Positions 27,129-35,252 of a stretch of 64,000 bases of DNA are shown piece by piece. Location of the stretch: assembly GCF_016917755.1 (NCBI RefSeq), contig NZ_CP070326.1, positions 5,146,001 to 5,210,000 of the forward strand, given 5' to 3'. Within the stretch, counting starts at the first letter, position 1. Each line of letters begins with the position of its first letter. Source of the stretch: Streptomyces noursei. Lineage in GTDB: Bacteria > Actinomycetota > Actinomycetes > Streptomycetales > Streptomycetaceae. The translations under genes were made by a program, and so were the position numbers. The notes beneath the pieces are model-generated. The model did not search any database. It was given only the letters and a program-made list of their open reading frames with translations, and was not told the origin of the DNA.

Positions 27129-27262
27129 GGCGGGCGCCATCATCCCACTGCCCCTGTTCGCCGCGTACGGCAGGGTTTCACCCGGCTACGGCGCGACGGG
27201 CTCACGGGGGCGCCCGCCAGGGGCGTTCGGAGTCCCGCACCGGGCGCGCGGAGGCGCATACC

Positions 27263-27322
27263 CGGTATCACGCCTACACCTGTGCGCTCACTTTTCGCAT
27301 CCGCCGAATGAGCGGTATCACG
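27263..27322. repeat. Direct repeats CGGTATCACG in a promoter region
   Basis: The decamer occurs at 27263-27272 and 27313-27322, exactly 50 bp apart, upstream of the HATPase gene; GGTATCGGTAT follows at 27360. A regulator binding site is possible. Confidence 0.45.
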
Positions 27323-27398
27323 TCCCGGAGATGCTTACCGACCTTGCGGCCCGGCAATAGGTATCGGTATGTCGAGCCGCGGCCAGGAGGCAGGAGCG

Positions 27399-27881
27399 AT
27401 GAGCATCTGGTGGTCCCTCCATCTGCGGCGTGAGGCCGCGAGTGTGCCGCTCGCCCGGCGCCTGTTGCTGGGGGCGATGGAGACCGCCGGCGTCGACCCG
27501 GACATCTGTTACGACCTCTCGGTCGCCCTCTCCGAAGCCTGTGCCAACGCCGTCGAGCACGGCGGCGACGCCACCGACGACTACCGCGTCACCGCCTACA
27601 TCGACGGCGACACCTGTCGCATCGAGGTCACCGACTCCGGCCCCGGCTTCCGCCGTCCCGCCCCGCCGCATACCGCCGCGGACCGCGCCCTGCCGCCGGT
27701 CTCCGTCCCCGCCCCCGCGCAGGCCCCCGGCGACGCCGAGGACGGCCGGGGGCTCTTTCTGATCGAGGCGCTCACCGACCACGTCCAGTACCGCAACCGC
27801 ACCGGCCGAGCCGGCGCGGTGGTCAGCTTCGACAAGATCCTCAAGTGGCGTGAAGGCGCCGCCCTCCCCATGGCTTCGTAA
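27399..27881 (+). CDS. HATPase anti-sigma-like kinase; 3' end supplied by the mobile element
   Basis: A 160-residue GHKL ATPase of the RsbW/SpoIIAB type that may bind and inhibit a sigma factor or its regulator. The N-box is LSEACANAVEHG, G1 is DSGPGF, and G2 is DGRGLFLIEAL. The ATG at 27399 has AGGAGG and AGGAG upstream. The last 15 codons (ILKWREGAALPMAS) are part of attL: the same peptide, with Leu for Met and different third bases, is encoded at 45034-45078, where the original chromosomal end was displaced. The gene therefore stays full length after integration. Confidence 0.88.
   Translation: MSIWWSLHLRREAASVPLARRLLLGAMETAGVDPDICYDLSVALSEACANAVEHGGDATDDYRVTAYIDGDTCRIEVTDSGPGFRRPAPPHTAADRALPPVSVPAPAQAPGDAEDGRGLFLIEALTDHVQYRNRTGRAGAVVSFDKILKWREGAALPMAS
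27836..27881 (+). other. attL of the integrated element
   Basis: GATCCTCAAGTGGCG (27836-27850) is identical to 45033-45047. The next 31 bases match the other end at 22 positions; most differences are at third codon positions. Lower-GC codons here (CGT, GAA, GCT, TAA) mark the element-borne copy. Confidence 0.85.
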
Positions 27882-27973
27882 GGGGAGCAAGGCAGGATCT
27901 GGGCTTTGACCTGCAGAAACGGTCAACCCGGTGAGAATTTCGGGCCGCCAACGCCGCATCCTGACACCCGCGT

Positions 27974-29308
27974 TCAGGCAGCCAGGGCACACGCAGGGCA
28001 CACGCCGGAAGAGGGAGCCTCTGCTGACGTGCCCTCGGCGTTCGCGGGCGCTTCGGTTGGGGCGTCTGTGCCCGCTGGGGCGAACGCCGCATCCATCGCC
28101 CGCCGCGTACGGGACTCGCTGTTCGGCATCAGATGCGTGTACGTGCGCAGCGTGAAGCCGGCGTCCGAGTGGCCGAGGTACTCGGACAGCGCCTTGATGC
28201 TCTCCCCGGCGTCGAGGAGGACGGACGCATAGGCGTGGCGGTAGGCGTGCATGCCGTCGTCGGGAGCGGCGGCGTAGCGCGGTGAGCCCTTCTCGCGCGG
28301 CGGGATGACTCCGGCGTCGGCGAGGGCGCCTTTCCAGACGTACTGGTTGAAGACGCTGCGGTGGTACGCGCGCCCCTGCTCGTCGGTGAAGAGCAGCCGG
28401 TACGTGCGCGGTTCACCGTCGGGTTTGATCCATGGCAGGGTCACAAGCACCGGCGGGTACTTCTTCATATGGGCCTTGAGCGCGGCAGCGAGCCGGTCCG
28501 ACATGGGGACGGTGCGAAGCCGGTTGCCCTTGGGCGGGGCGAACACCATCGTCGAACGGACCAGCTTGATCTGCTGGTTGATGTGGACCACGCCGCGGTC
28601 GAAGTCGAGCGCGTCCTCGTCGAAGCCGAAGACCTCGCCCTGGCGCAGGCCGCAGCCGAACGCCAGCTTGCCGCCGCACTGGAAGCGGTGGGGCAGCGCG
28701 GCGTTGACCGCGTGCACGCGGTCCAGGCTCCACGGGACGATCTTCCGCTTCGGCTTGCTGGGTAGCTTGACCGAGCTGGACTTGCACGGGTTCTTGGGCA
28801 ACAGCCCGTCCTCAACAGCCGCGTCCAGCATGGCAGAGAGCACGGAGTTGACCAGGCCGATGGTGGACGCCTCAAGGCCCGCACCCTGGAGCTTCTTCAC
28901 CCAACTCTGGACGAGCGAAGGGCGGTTGAGGGCGCGCAGCTCCAGGTGGCCCAGGTGCGGCTCGATGTGGTTGCGGACGATGCCCGTGTACGCGTCCACC
29001 GTGCCGATACCGGCGGTCGCGTCGCCGAGCCACTCGCGTGCGTACGCCTTGAGCGTCTTCTTCGCCTCCGTGGGGTCGACGTACTTGCCCTGGCGCAGGT
29101 CGTTGTCGACGGCTGCCGCAGCCGCCTCGGCGTCGACCTTGCGGTCGTAGTTCTCCTTCCGCTGCTTGCCGAGCGGGTCGCGGTAGCGCAGCTGCCAGCG
29201 CTTGCCCTTGCCGTGGTCGGCCGTGGGGACCTTGCCCTTGTGCTCCGGGCACTCGTCGTCGCCTTCCTTGGGGAAGGTCTTGTGCCATCGGTCGTACACG
29301 TCAGCCAA
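27974..29308 (-). CDS. Tyrosine recombinase / integrase
   Basis: A roughly 444-residue phage-type integrase. A zinc-finger-like/arm-binding N-terminus (CPEHKGK, RYRDPLGKQRKENY) and a SAM-like core-binding domain precede the catalytic domain. Arg I is in GLRQGEVFGF, the HxxR pair is in MHAYRHAYAS, and LGHSDAGFTLRTYTHL contains the final His/Tyr. The likely start is TTG 29308, which overlaps the XRE stop by 8 nt and begins LADVYDRWHK. An in-frame ATG at 29404 would add 32 non-conserved residues. It lies 93 bp from attL, as expected for a site-specific integrase. Confidence 0.92.
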   Translation of the reverse strand: MADVYDRWHKTFPKEGDDECPEHKGKVPTADHGKGKRWQLRYRDPLGKQRKENYDRKVDAEAAAAAVDNDLRQGKYVDPTEAKKTLKAYAREWLGDATAGIGTVDAYTGIVRNHIEPHLGHLELRALNRPSLVQSWVKKLQGAGLEASTIGLVNSVLSAMLDAAVEDGLLPKNPCKSSSVKLPSKPKRKIVPWSLDRVHAVNAALPHRFQCGGKLAFGCGLRQGEVFGFDEDALDFDRGVVHINQQIKLVRSTMVFAPPKGNRLRTVPMSDRLAAALKAHMKKYPPVLVTLPWIKPDGEPRTYRLLFTDEQGRAYHRSVFNQYVWKGALADAGVIPPREKGSPRYAAAPDDGMHAYRHAYASVLLDAGESIKALSEYLGHSDAGFTLRTYTHLMPNSESRTRRAMDAAFAPAGTDAPTEAPANAEGTSAEAPSSGVCPACALAA

Positions 29309-29618
29309 GGAGGGCCCCCTGTATGCGGTTGAGGGTCCGGGCTGCGGAGGGAGAGACGACGCCGTGGGCTGTCCACGAGGGCAGCAAGGCAGCTGGCGGC
29401 ACACCGAGGACGGTGGCGATGACGACGAGGTCGTCTACGTCGCAGCGACGTCGGCCGCGTTCAGTGCGGCTGAGGGCGGTGTTGGTCAGCGGGCGCCCGA
29501 GGGCGGTGCAGCGCTCGGCGAGCTGCTGCTGGGAGAGGCCGCGGGCCAGGCGCAGGCGCTCGATATGGCGCGCGGTTCGGATTCCGGCGGGGCCTATTTC
29601 AATTGGTCGGGTAGCCAT
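29301..29618 (-). CDS. XRE-family repressor of the element
   Basis: A 105-residue protein with a Cro/C1-type helix-turn-helix (LRLARGLSQQQLAERCTAL and TALSRTERGRR, about residues 22-60). It overlaps the integrase start, so the two are translationally coupled and it probably controls integration. An in-frame ATG at 29651 gives an 11-residue longer form with a TTA codon. The shorter form is preferred, because a TTGCCA/TACAGC-like promoter sits just before 29618. Confidence 0.75.
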   Translation of the reverse strand: MATRPIEIGPAGIRTARHIERLRLARGLSQQQLAERCTALGRPLTNTALSRTERGRRRCDVDDLVVIATVLGVPPAALLPSWTAHGVVSPSAARTLNRIQGALLG

Positions 29619-29651
29619 GACGGATAGCTGTAACTCGAAAAGACCGGCCAT

Positions 29652-29788
29652 GGCAAGGGGTTACTCAAGCATCCTGGAAAACTTGTTGGCGCCGGTTATT
29701 TAGGCGGCTCGGCGAAGCCGGATTTCCATGGTATGGTCCCGCGCCGCGAAAGCGGGGAGGCGTCTGATGGACTCTGGTCTGGGGGATC
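29652..29788. promoter_or_regulatory. Divergent control region, int-xre versus xis-rep
   Basis: A lower-GC stretch between the leftward XRE/integrase and rightward xis/rep genes. A rightward -10 candidate, TATGGT, lies at 29732-29737. It is the natural place for the XRE repressor to act. Confidence 0.4.
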
Positions 29789-30031
29789 GTGGTGGTTCTG
29801 GCCTGGTGCTTCGGCGCTGGCTGGCATGCCCCGCGGGGTGGAGATGATCCGGGAAGAAATCGGGCAGAGCCCCTCGCTTCCCGGCGTGATTTCGGCAACC
29901 GGGGATTCGGGTTTACGGTTTTGGTCCCACTCGGCGAAGGGCCGTTTGGTGCGGCCGTGGAATTTCCGCACAATGCCGCTGGACGCCGCAGACAACCTGT
30001 GGCTGTCTTGTCCATCCCGCAATTCCCGTGA
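29789..30031 (+). CDS. Small protein with hydrophobic N-terminus
   Basis: An 80-residue open frame starting GTG after GGGGGATC. It begins with the hydrophobic VVVLAWCFGAG, which could anchor it in the membrane, followed by a polar body. It ends 9 nt before the excisionase ATG, so it probably heads that operon. Small hydrophobic proteins are common in the same place in actinomycete integrative elements. I do not recognise a family, and coding bias is moderate. Confidence 0.4.
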   Translation: MVVLAWCFGAGWHAPRGGDDPGRNRAEPLASRRDFGNRGFGFTVLVPLGEGPFGAAVEFPHNAAGRRRQPVAVLSIPQFP

Positions 30032-30040
30032 AGGAGCCCC

Positions 30041-30271
30041 ATGCCCCGAAACCCCCGCCCGTCAACCGAAGCCGGTGGTGCGGGCCGTGCGCCGCTGGCC
30101 ACGCCGGAGGAGGTCGCGGTCTACCTCGGCGTGCCGGTGAAGACCCTCTACCAGTGGCGCCATCGCCGGATCGGCCCGAACGCCCTCAAGGTCGGCCGAC
30201 ACCTCCGCTACCGCTGGGCGGAGGTGGACGAGTGGCTTACTGCCCAGTCCGCGTACGACCTCACGGCATAG
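30041..30271 (+). CDS. Excisionase (Xis), MerR-like winged helix
   Basis: A 76-residue helix-turn-helix protein (ATPEEVAVYLGVPVKTLYQW, then a wing and RYRWAEVDEWL) of the excisionase/AlpA family that helps the integrase excise the element. It follows an AAGGAG site. It is divergent from the integrase and upstream of the DUF3631 gene, the usual order in Streptomyces integrative elements. Confidence 0.85.
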   Translation: MPRNPRPSTEAGGAGRAPLATPEEVAVYLGVPVKTLYQWRHRRIGPNALKVGRHLRYRWAEVDEWLTAQSAYDLTA

Positions 30272-30289
30272 CCGGCGCCGGAGCAGCGC

Positions 30290-30317
30290 GGCCCTCGGCG
30301 CGCCAACGCCGAGGGCC
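30290..30317. terminator. 11-bp perfect hairpin after xis
   Basis: GGCCCTCGGCG and CGCCGAGGGCC pair fully around a 6-nt loop, 18 nt after the excisionase stop. It may be a terminator or attenuator limiting read-through into rep. Confidence 0.5.
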
Positions 30318-30360
30318 GGAGATTCCCCTGCACAGCACCCATCCCTGAACGAACGAGCCT

Positions 30361-30395
30361 GCAAGGGGCGGGACCTAGCCCGTCCTGCCCCTTGC
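30361..30395. repeat. 14-bp inverted repeat before the DUF3631 gene
   Basis: The arms 30361-30374 and 30382-30395 pair with one G-T wobble around a 7-nt loop and end 15 nt before the ATG. It could control translation or be part of a replication origin. Confidence 0.5.
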
Positions 30396-30410
30396 CAGAG
30401 AGGAACGTCT

Positions 30411-32081
30411 ATGGAGGACTCTATGTCCCCCAACACCACGGACACATCCCCCACGATCTGGCCCACGGCCGCAATCCCCGGCCAGGGCATCCCCCAGCGT
30501 CGCGGGGACCAGGCGGATACACGGTCCCCTGCACCGGAAGGTGCGAAGCGATCGGCGGGCGTGGAAGCGCGCGGGAACCAGCGTGCCGCTGACGCGGCGG
30601 CGGGGGACCGTCCCCGCAATGTGCCCGGTTCCCGGTCCCCGATAGCCGCGGTCCCGATCTCCACGTCCGCTGGAAACGTGCAGGACAGCGGCGCGAAAAC
30701 GGGGACCGCTCCCCAAGATGCGGGCGTTGCACCAGGGGACCGCAACGGGGACCGTGAGCCTGATCCGCGGCAGTCGCTGGGGACCGGCGGTCCCGTGGAG
30801 GAGACCGTGCAGCACAACGCCTCGGTCCCCGATGAGGGATCGGGCATCGGGGACCATGAAGGTGCCGGCGTCAAGGCAGCTGGTGGCGGGGCGGTGCTGC
30901 TGGATGAGTTGCGGGCGGCGATCGGCAAGTACGTGGTGCTGCCCAGCCAGGAGGCGCTGACCGCGGTCACTCTGTGGGTTGCGGCCACGCACATCCAGAC
31001 CGCTCTGCAGCACGCGCCCCGCCTAGCGGTGATAAGTGCGACCAAGGGGTGCGGCAAGTCCCGCGTGCTGGACGTGCTCTACGAGACCGTCCACGACCCG
31101 ATGATGACGGTGAACACCTCTCCGGCGGTCGTCTTCCGCACCATCGGCAAGATCCCGCCCACCTTGCTGGTGGACGAGGCGGACACCATCTTCGGCCCCA
31201 AGGCAAGTGGCGACAGCGAGATCCTGCGCGGTCTGCTGAACGCGGGCCATCAGCGCAACCGGCCCGCCTGGCGAATCTCCGGTCCGGAACACAAGCCCAC
31301 CCCGTTCCCCACCTTCGCGATGGCCGCGATCGCGGGGATCGGTGACCTGCCCGACACCATCACAGACCGGTCGGTCGTGCTGCGGATACAAAAGCGCAAG
31401 CCCGGCGAGAAGGTCGCCCCGTTCCGCTCGCGGTACGCAGCACCTGAACTCAACGCGCTGCGCGGCCGGCTGGCCGCCTGGCTAGGGCCGCTGCGGAGCA
31501 CGGCGGCCCGTATGGTGCCGCAGATGCCGGCGGAGGACCGGGCGGCGGATACCTGGGAGCCGCTGGTCATCATCGCCGACCTGGCCGGCGGTCACTGGCC
31601 TGCCCAGGCCCGTGCCGCGTGCGTGGCCATGACCCGCTTCGAGGCGGTCCAGGACGAGCAGACCAACGTGAAGGTGCGGCTGCTGCGCGACATCCACCGC
31701 ATCTTCGAGCGGGCGAACAATCCCGAGGTCCTGTCCAGCCAGGACCTGGTCGCCGCTCTGATCCAGGACGCCGATGCCCCGTGGGCGGAGCACGGCAATA
31801 AGGGACTGAACGCCCACCACCTGGGCTTCCTGCTGCGGGACTTCGACATCCGTCCAGCAAACTACCGCTTCGCGGGCGGCAGGCAGGCCAAGGCGTACAC
31901 ACGCAACCGGTTCCTGGACGCCTGGGCCCGCCACTGCCCCCACCTCACCGAGGCGACACCCGAGCCCGCATACGGCGGTGCGCCTGCCCGTCCGGCCCAG
32001 GGCAAGGCGCCTGCCGCCCCGGCGGGTTCGCTGCCCGTCGGCCCGCTAGCCGGTCCCGCCGGGCCGAAGCGAACTCTCTGA
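30411..32081 (+). CDS. DUF3631 ATPase, probable replication-associated protein
   Basis: A 556-residue protein. Residues 1-160 are disordered and Gly/Pro/Ser-rich. A P-loop domain follows with Walker A SATKGCGKS (about 209-217) and Walker B TLLVDEADTIF (about 251-261), then an ITDRSVVLRIQKRKPGE segment typical of DUF3631. These domains often accompany plasmid primase-helicases and sit where rep genes are in actinomycete elements, so a role in element replication is likely but unproven. Starts at 30411 and 30423 both have ribosome sites (GAGAGG and GGAGG). Confidence 0.78.
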   Translation: MEDSMSPNTTDTSPTIWPTAAIPGQGIPQRRGDQADTRSPAPEGAKRSAGVEARGNQRAADAAAGDRPRNVPGSRSPIAAVPISTSAGNVQDSGAKTGTAPQDAGVAPGDRNGDREPDPRQSLGTGGPVEETVQHNASVPDEGSGIGDHEGAGVKAAGGGAVLLDELRAAIGKYVVLPSQEALTAVTLWVAATHIQTALQHAPRLAVISATKGCGKSRVLDVLYETVHDPMMTVNTSPAVVFRTIGKIPPTLLVDEADTIFGPKASGDSEILRGLLNAGHQRNRPAWRISGPEHKPTPFPTFAMAAIAGIGDLPDTITDRSVVLRIQKRKPGEKVAPFRSRYAAPELNALRGRLAAWLGPLRSTAARMVPQMPAEDRAADTWEPLVIIADLAGGHWPAQARAACVAMTRFEAVQDEQTNVKVRLLRDIHRIFERANNPEVLSSQDLVAALIQDADAPWAEHGNKGLNAHHLGFLLRDFDIRPANYRFAGGRQAKAYTRNRFLDAWARHCPHLTEATPEPAYGGAPARPAQGKAPAAPAGSLPVGPLAGPAGPKRTL

Positions 32082-32118
32082 TCCCACCAGGGGCGTAGTC
32101 CGTAGCACTGCGTCGCAA

Positions 32119-32148
32119 CCGTCCCCGCGCAGGTCAGCGCGGGGACGG
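32119..32148. terminator. 12-bp perfect hairpin after the DUF3631 gene
   Basis: CCGTCCCCGCGC and GCGCGGGGACGG pair around AGGTCA, followed by ACTTTCT. It is a convincing intrinsic terminator between rep and mob genes. Confidence 0.6.
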
Positions 32149-32149
32149 A

Positions 32150-32272
32150 CTTTCTCGCCGGGACGCACTTCTCCGTACCTGGGCTCGTGTCCGTACCTGT
32201 CCTGACCAGGCATGCGACGCATGCAACGGACGTGACACAGCCCCACCCCCCCATTGCCACTGGAGCACCACC
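32150..32272. promoter_or_regulatory. Candidate oriT / mob promoter region
   Basis: Directly upstream of mobC lie the direct repeats TCCGTACCTG (32172-32181, 32190-32199) and the perfect palindrome GCATGC-GAC-GCATGC (32210-32224). Relaxases of this kind usually nick a site near such repeats beside their own genes. The nick position cannot be named. Confidence 0.4.
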
Positions 32273-32992
32273 ATGCACGACAACCCCACTGACAGCACCC
32301 CTCCGCACCGCCGCCGGGGATGGTTCGGCCTGGGGCGACGAACAGCAGCAAGCTGGAGCGAACGAGCCCCTAAAGGGGCTTCGTCCGCGCTTGCCCCCGC
32401 CCCAGAGGTGGCGGAAGACGAGGGGGCCGGGCGCCAGCGGGCACCCGAGCCTGAAGCAGGGGTGGGCGAGACCAGCGCCATGACCGCCGTCGAGACCGCC
32501 GAGCACCCCGTCGCTGACTCCGCCACCTCGCACACCGAACCGCCTGTCGAGCAGCTCTCGTGGCGTGACCCCGACGCCCCGGCACTGCCCGCGCGGATGA
32601 ACCGCAAGCGCACCACCGAGAACCGCGACCGGGAGAAGAAGATCCGCTTCACCCCGACTGCGGTTCGCATCATTGATGAGGCAGCCGAGCGGCGCCGTCT
32701 GACGTTCGCCGGGTTCGTCGGCGACGCCGCGCTCGCGGTAGCGCTCGGCAAGGCGAACATGGCCGGCAGCCCAGAGGACGACCCCATCCGCCCTCTGGTG
32801 GAAGCCATCGAGGCGCACACCAAGGCGCTGAACCGGATCGGCACCAACCTCAACCAGATCACGGGCGCCATCCACTCCGGTGCGATACCCGAGCGCACGG
32901 AGGGCGTCCTCGACCACATCGAGCAGGCCGCCGAGGCCAGTTACCGGCTGATGGACCAGCTCATAGAGGAAGGGGCCGCTCATGGTGCCTGA
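32273..32992 (+). CDS. MobC-like relaxosome accessory protein
   Basis: A 239-residue protein with a disordered N-terminal 105 residues, then a ribbon-helix-helix-like segment (KKIRFTPTAVRIIDEAAERR) and the MobC signature LNRIGTNLNQI. MobC proteins open DNA at oriT for the relaxase. The stop lies 11 nt inside the relaxase gene, so the two are coupled. A GGAG precedes the ATG by 8 nt. Confidence 0.82.
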   Translation: MHDNPTDSTPPHRRRGWFGLGRRTAASWSERAPKGASSALAPAPEVAEDEGAGRQRAPEPEAGVGETSAMTAVETAEHPVADSATSHTEPPVEQLSWRDPDAPALPARMNRKRTTENRDREKKIRFTPTAVRIIDEAAERRRLTFAGFVGDAALAVALGKANMAGSPEDDPIRPLVEAIEAHTKALNRIGTNLNQITGAIHSGAIPERTEGVLDHIEQAAEASYRLMDQLIEEGAAHGA

Positions 32993-34664
32993 CGTCTCCA
33001 CCGGCTCCGACACCCGCGGACTGATCAACTATCTCTTCGGCAAGGGCCGGCGCGACGAGCACACCGACCCTCACATCGTGGCCGCCTGGGACATGGCCGG
33101 CGCCCCCGACCCCGGCCGCGACCCCGAGGTCACCTACACCCAGCTCGCCAAGCGCCTCGACCACCACGTCGACCTGCGCACCCGCGAACTCGGCAAGAAG
33201 CCACCGCAGCACGTGTGGCACTGCCCGGTACGAACCGCACCCGGTGATCGCTACCTGACCGATGCCGAGTGGGCCGAGGTCGCCCGCCGCGTCGTCGACG
33301 CCACCGGCATCGCCCCTGAAGGCGACGAGAAAGCCTGCCGATGGATCGCGGTACGGCACGCGGATGACCACATCCACATCCTGGCCACCACCGTCCGCGC
33401 CGACGGCCGCCGGCCTCGGACGAACCGGGACGGCTGGCGGGCCCAGAAGGAATGCCGCAAGATCGAGGCCGAGTTCGGGCTGCGCCGCCTGAAGTCCGGT
33501 GACCTCACCGCTCCCCGCACGCCGACCGGGGCAGAGCGGGCCAAGGCTGAGCGCCAGGGGCAGGACGTGACCGCGCGGGAGTGGCTGCGCGAGCAGGCGT
33601 ACGCGGTCGCCGCCTCCGTACGCAGCATCGACGAGTACTTCACCGTGCTGGGCTCGCTCGGCATCCAGGTCAAGCCGCGCATCAGCGCCAAGACCGGCGA
33701 AGTGGACGGCTACAGCCTGGCCGCACCCGGCGACACCATCTGGTACGGCGGCTCCAAACTCGCCCCCGACCTGTCCTACAACCGCCTGACCGAACGCCTC
33801 CCCACCCAGGAGGTGGCCGACCGACCCCAGCAGGTGGCGGACCCGGCCGACTCGTGGCGCCGTACCGAATCCGCCGTGCGCACGGCTCGCACGGTTCTCG
33901 ATGCGGGCGACGATGCCGTGGCCCAAGGGCACCTGGAAGCCTTCGGTGACACCCTGCACAACCTCGCCCGCGCCACACCCGGCCCGCACCAGGAGCAACT
34001 ACAAGCGGCAGCCCAGGCGTTCAACCGCGCCCGCCGCTCGGCAATCCGGGCCGACCACCAAGCCGCCACCGAACTGCGCCGAGCCGCCAAGGAACTCGCC
34101 TACGCCCCCAACCTTCCCGGCGGCCTGGCCATCGCTGTGGTCTTCGCGGCCCTGCACGTGGCCCGCGCCGCCGCCAAGTGGCACGCACAGCGGGGCCACG
34201 AGCAGCAAGCCGCCGCAGCCGAACAAACCGTCCACCACCTGCAGGACAGCTACCGCCAAGCGGCCGAGCCGGTCCTGGCGGACCTCACCCGCCGTGCGCC
34301 CCGCCCTGACACAGCCCGGCGATTCGAGGCAGACGTGCGGGCAGCTGTCCCCGACCACGCCGACCGCATCCTCGCCGACCCCGCCTGGCCCGCCCTGGCC
34401 ACCACCCTCGCCCGCGCCGAGACCGCCGGCCACCGCCCCCGCCACCTCCTGGCCGAAGTGGCCGCCCACCGAGAACTCGACACCGCCGAACGGCCCGCCG
34501 AAGTCCTCAACTGGCGCATCACCGCCCAGCCGAACAGGCGCGCACAGGCCGCCCGCGCCAGCAGCACCCGCCGCACCGCACCTACCGCACGCACCACGCC
34601 CACACCACAGCCCGCACCCGCGGCGATGGGCGAACAGCTCGCGGATCGCCGCCGACGTCGATGA
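32982..34664 (+). CDS. Relaxase / mobilization nuclease
   Basis: A 560-residue protein with the N-terminal relaxase domain of MOB-type nucleases. The metal-binding histidine cluster is HADDHIHI (about 126-133). The opening GLINYLFGKGR and the mid-domain QHVWHCPVR are typical of the actinobacterial family. The Ala-rich helical C-terminus (about 300-530) has one possible hydrophobic segment, FPGGLAIAVVF-like in position near 375-395. It nicks one strand at oriT for transfer. It is convergent with the P-loop kinase gene 18 bp away. Confidence 0.87.
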   Translation: MVPDVSTGSDTRGLINYLFGKGRRDEHTDPHIVAAWDMAGAPDPGRDPEVTYTQLAKRLDHHVDLRTRELGKKPPQHVWHCPVRTAPGDRYLTDAEWAEVARRVVDATGIAPEGDEKACRWIAVRHADDHIHILATTVRADGRRPRTNRDGWRAQKECRKIEAEFGLRRLKSGDLTAPRTPTGAERAKAERQGQDVTAREWLREQAYAVAASVRSIDEYFTVLGSLGIQVKPRISAKTGEVDGYSLAAPGDTIWYGGSKLAPDLSYNRLTERLPTQEVADRPQQVADPADSWRRTESAVRTARTVLDAGDDAVAQGHLEAFGDTLHNLARATPGPHQEQLQAAAQAFNRARRSAIRADHQAATELRRAAKELAYAPNLPGGLAIAVVFAALHVARAAAKWHAQRGHEQQAAAAEQTVHHLQDSYRQAAEPVLADLTRRAPRPDTARRFEADVRAAVPDHADRILADPAWPALATTLARAETAGHRPRHLLAEVAAHRELDTAERPAEVLNWRITAQPNRRAQAARASSTRRTAPTARTTPTPQPAPAAMGEQLADRRRRR

Positions 34665-34682
34665 CGAACACGGCCTGCCTCT

Positions 34683-35207
34683 TCAGCTCGACCTGGCCGA
34701 GGACAGCGCGGCCACGAGCTCGTCCAGATCGCCGGTGTAGACGATCACCTCTTCGTCTTCGGCCGGTGGGTCGAAGCGGGCGAAGAAGTCGTCGAGTGCT
34801 TCGGGTGTCACGGTGAGGGCATTGGCGTCCTCACGTTGGTTGCGCTCGGTGAGGCGCCGGAGCAGTTCCTCCCGGTCGGCGGGGAGGTAGACGACGAGGG
34901 GGTGGCCGCCCGCTTCACGGGCGGCTTGCCTCCAGGCGTCGCGCTCGCTACGGCGCCACAGCCCATGGTCGAGGACGACGTCGTGACCGGCCTCGATCTC
35001 CTTGATGAAGCGCTCCCGGGTCGCCTCGACGACAGGGCGTTCGCGCTCGAAGTAGGTGTGCTCGGGATAGTCCACGCCGTACCGGCCGTGGAGGCGGTGC
35101 ACCTCCTCGTCCACGGACAACCGGATGTAGCCGTGGTCGGCCAGAGCCTTGGCGACGGTGGTCTTCCCGGAGCCGGTCAGGCCGACCAGAAGAACGGCGA
35201 GGGGCAC
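34683..35207 (-). CDS. P-loop kinase (AAA_33/zeta-like)
   Basis: A 174-residue P-loop protein. Walker A is VGLTGSGKTT (about 8-17), followed by a base-type acidic motif (SVDEEVHR), a DHGLWRRSERDAW segment, and a lid with several Arg residues (RRLTERNQRED). This layout is that of small-molecule kinases related to zeta toxins, antibiotic phosphotransferases and nucleotide kinases. The substrate is unknown. It is the last gene of the glycosyltransferase operon, 45 nt after the fourth gene, with GTG start 35207. Confidence 0.75.
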   Translation of the reverse strand: MPLAVLLVGLTGSGKTTVAKALADHGYIRLSVDEEVHRLHGRYGVDYPEHTYFERERPVVEATRERFIKEIEAGHDVVLDHGLWRRSERDAWRQAAREAGGHPLVVYLPADREELLRRLTERNQREDANALTVTPEALDDFFARFDPPAEDEEVIVYTGDLDELVAALSSARSS

Positions 35208-35252
35208 GTGGTCATCCCTTCCGCGACGTATCCGCGAGCCTGGGCATTCTCT

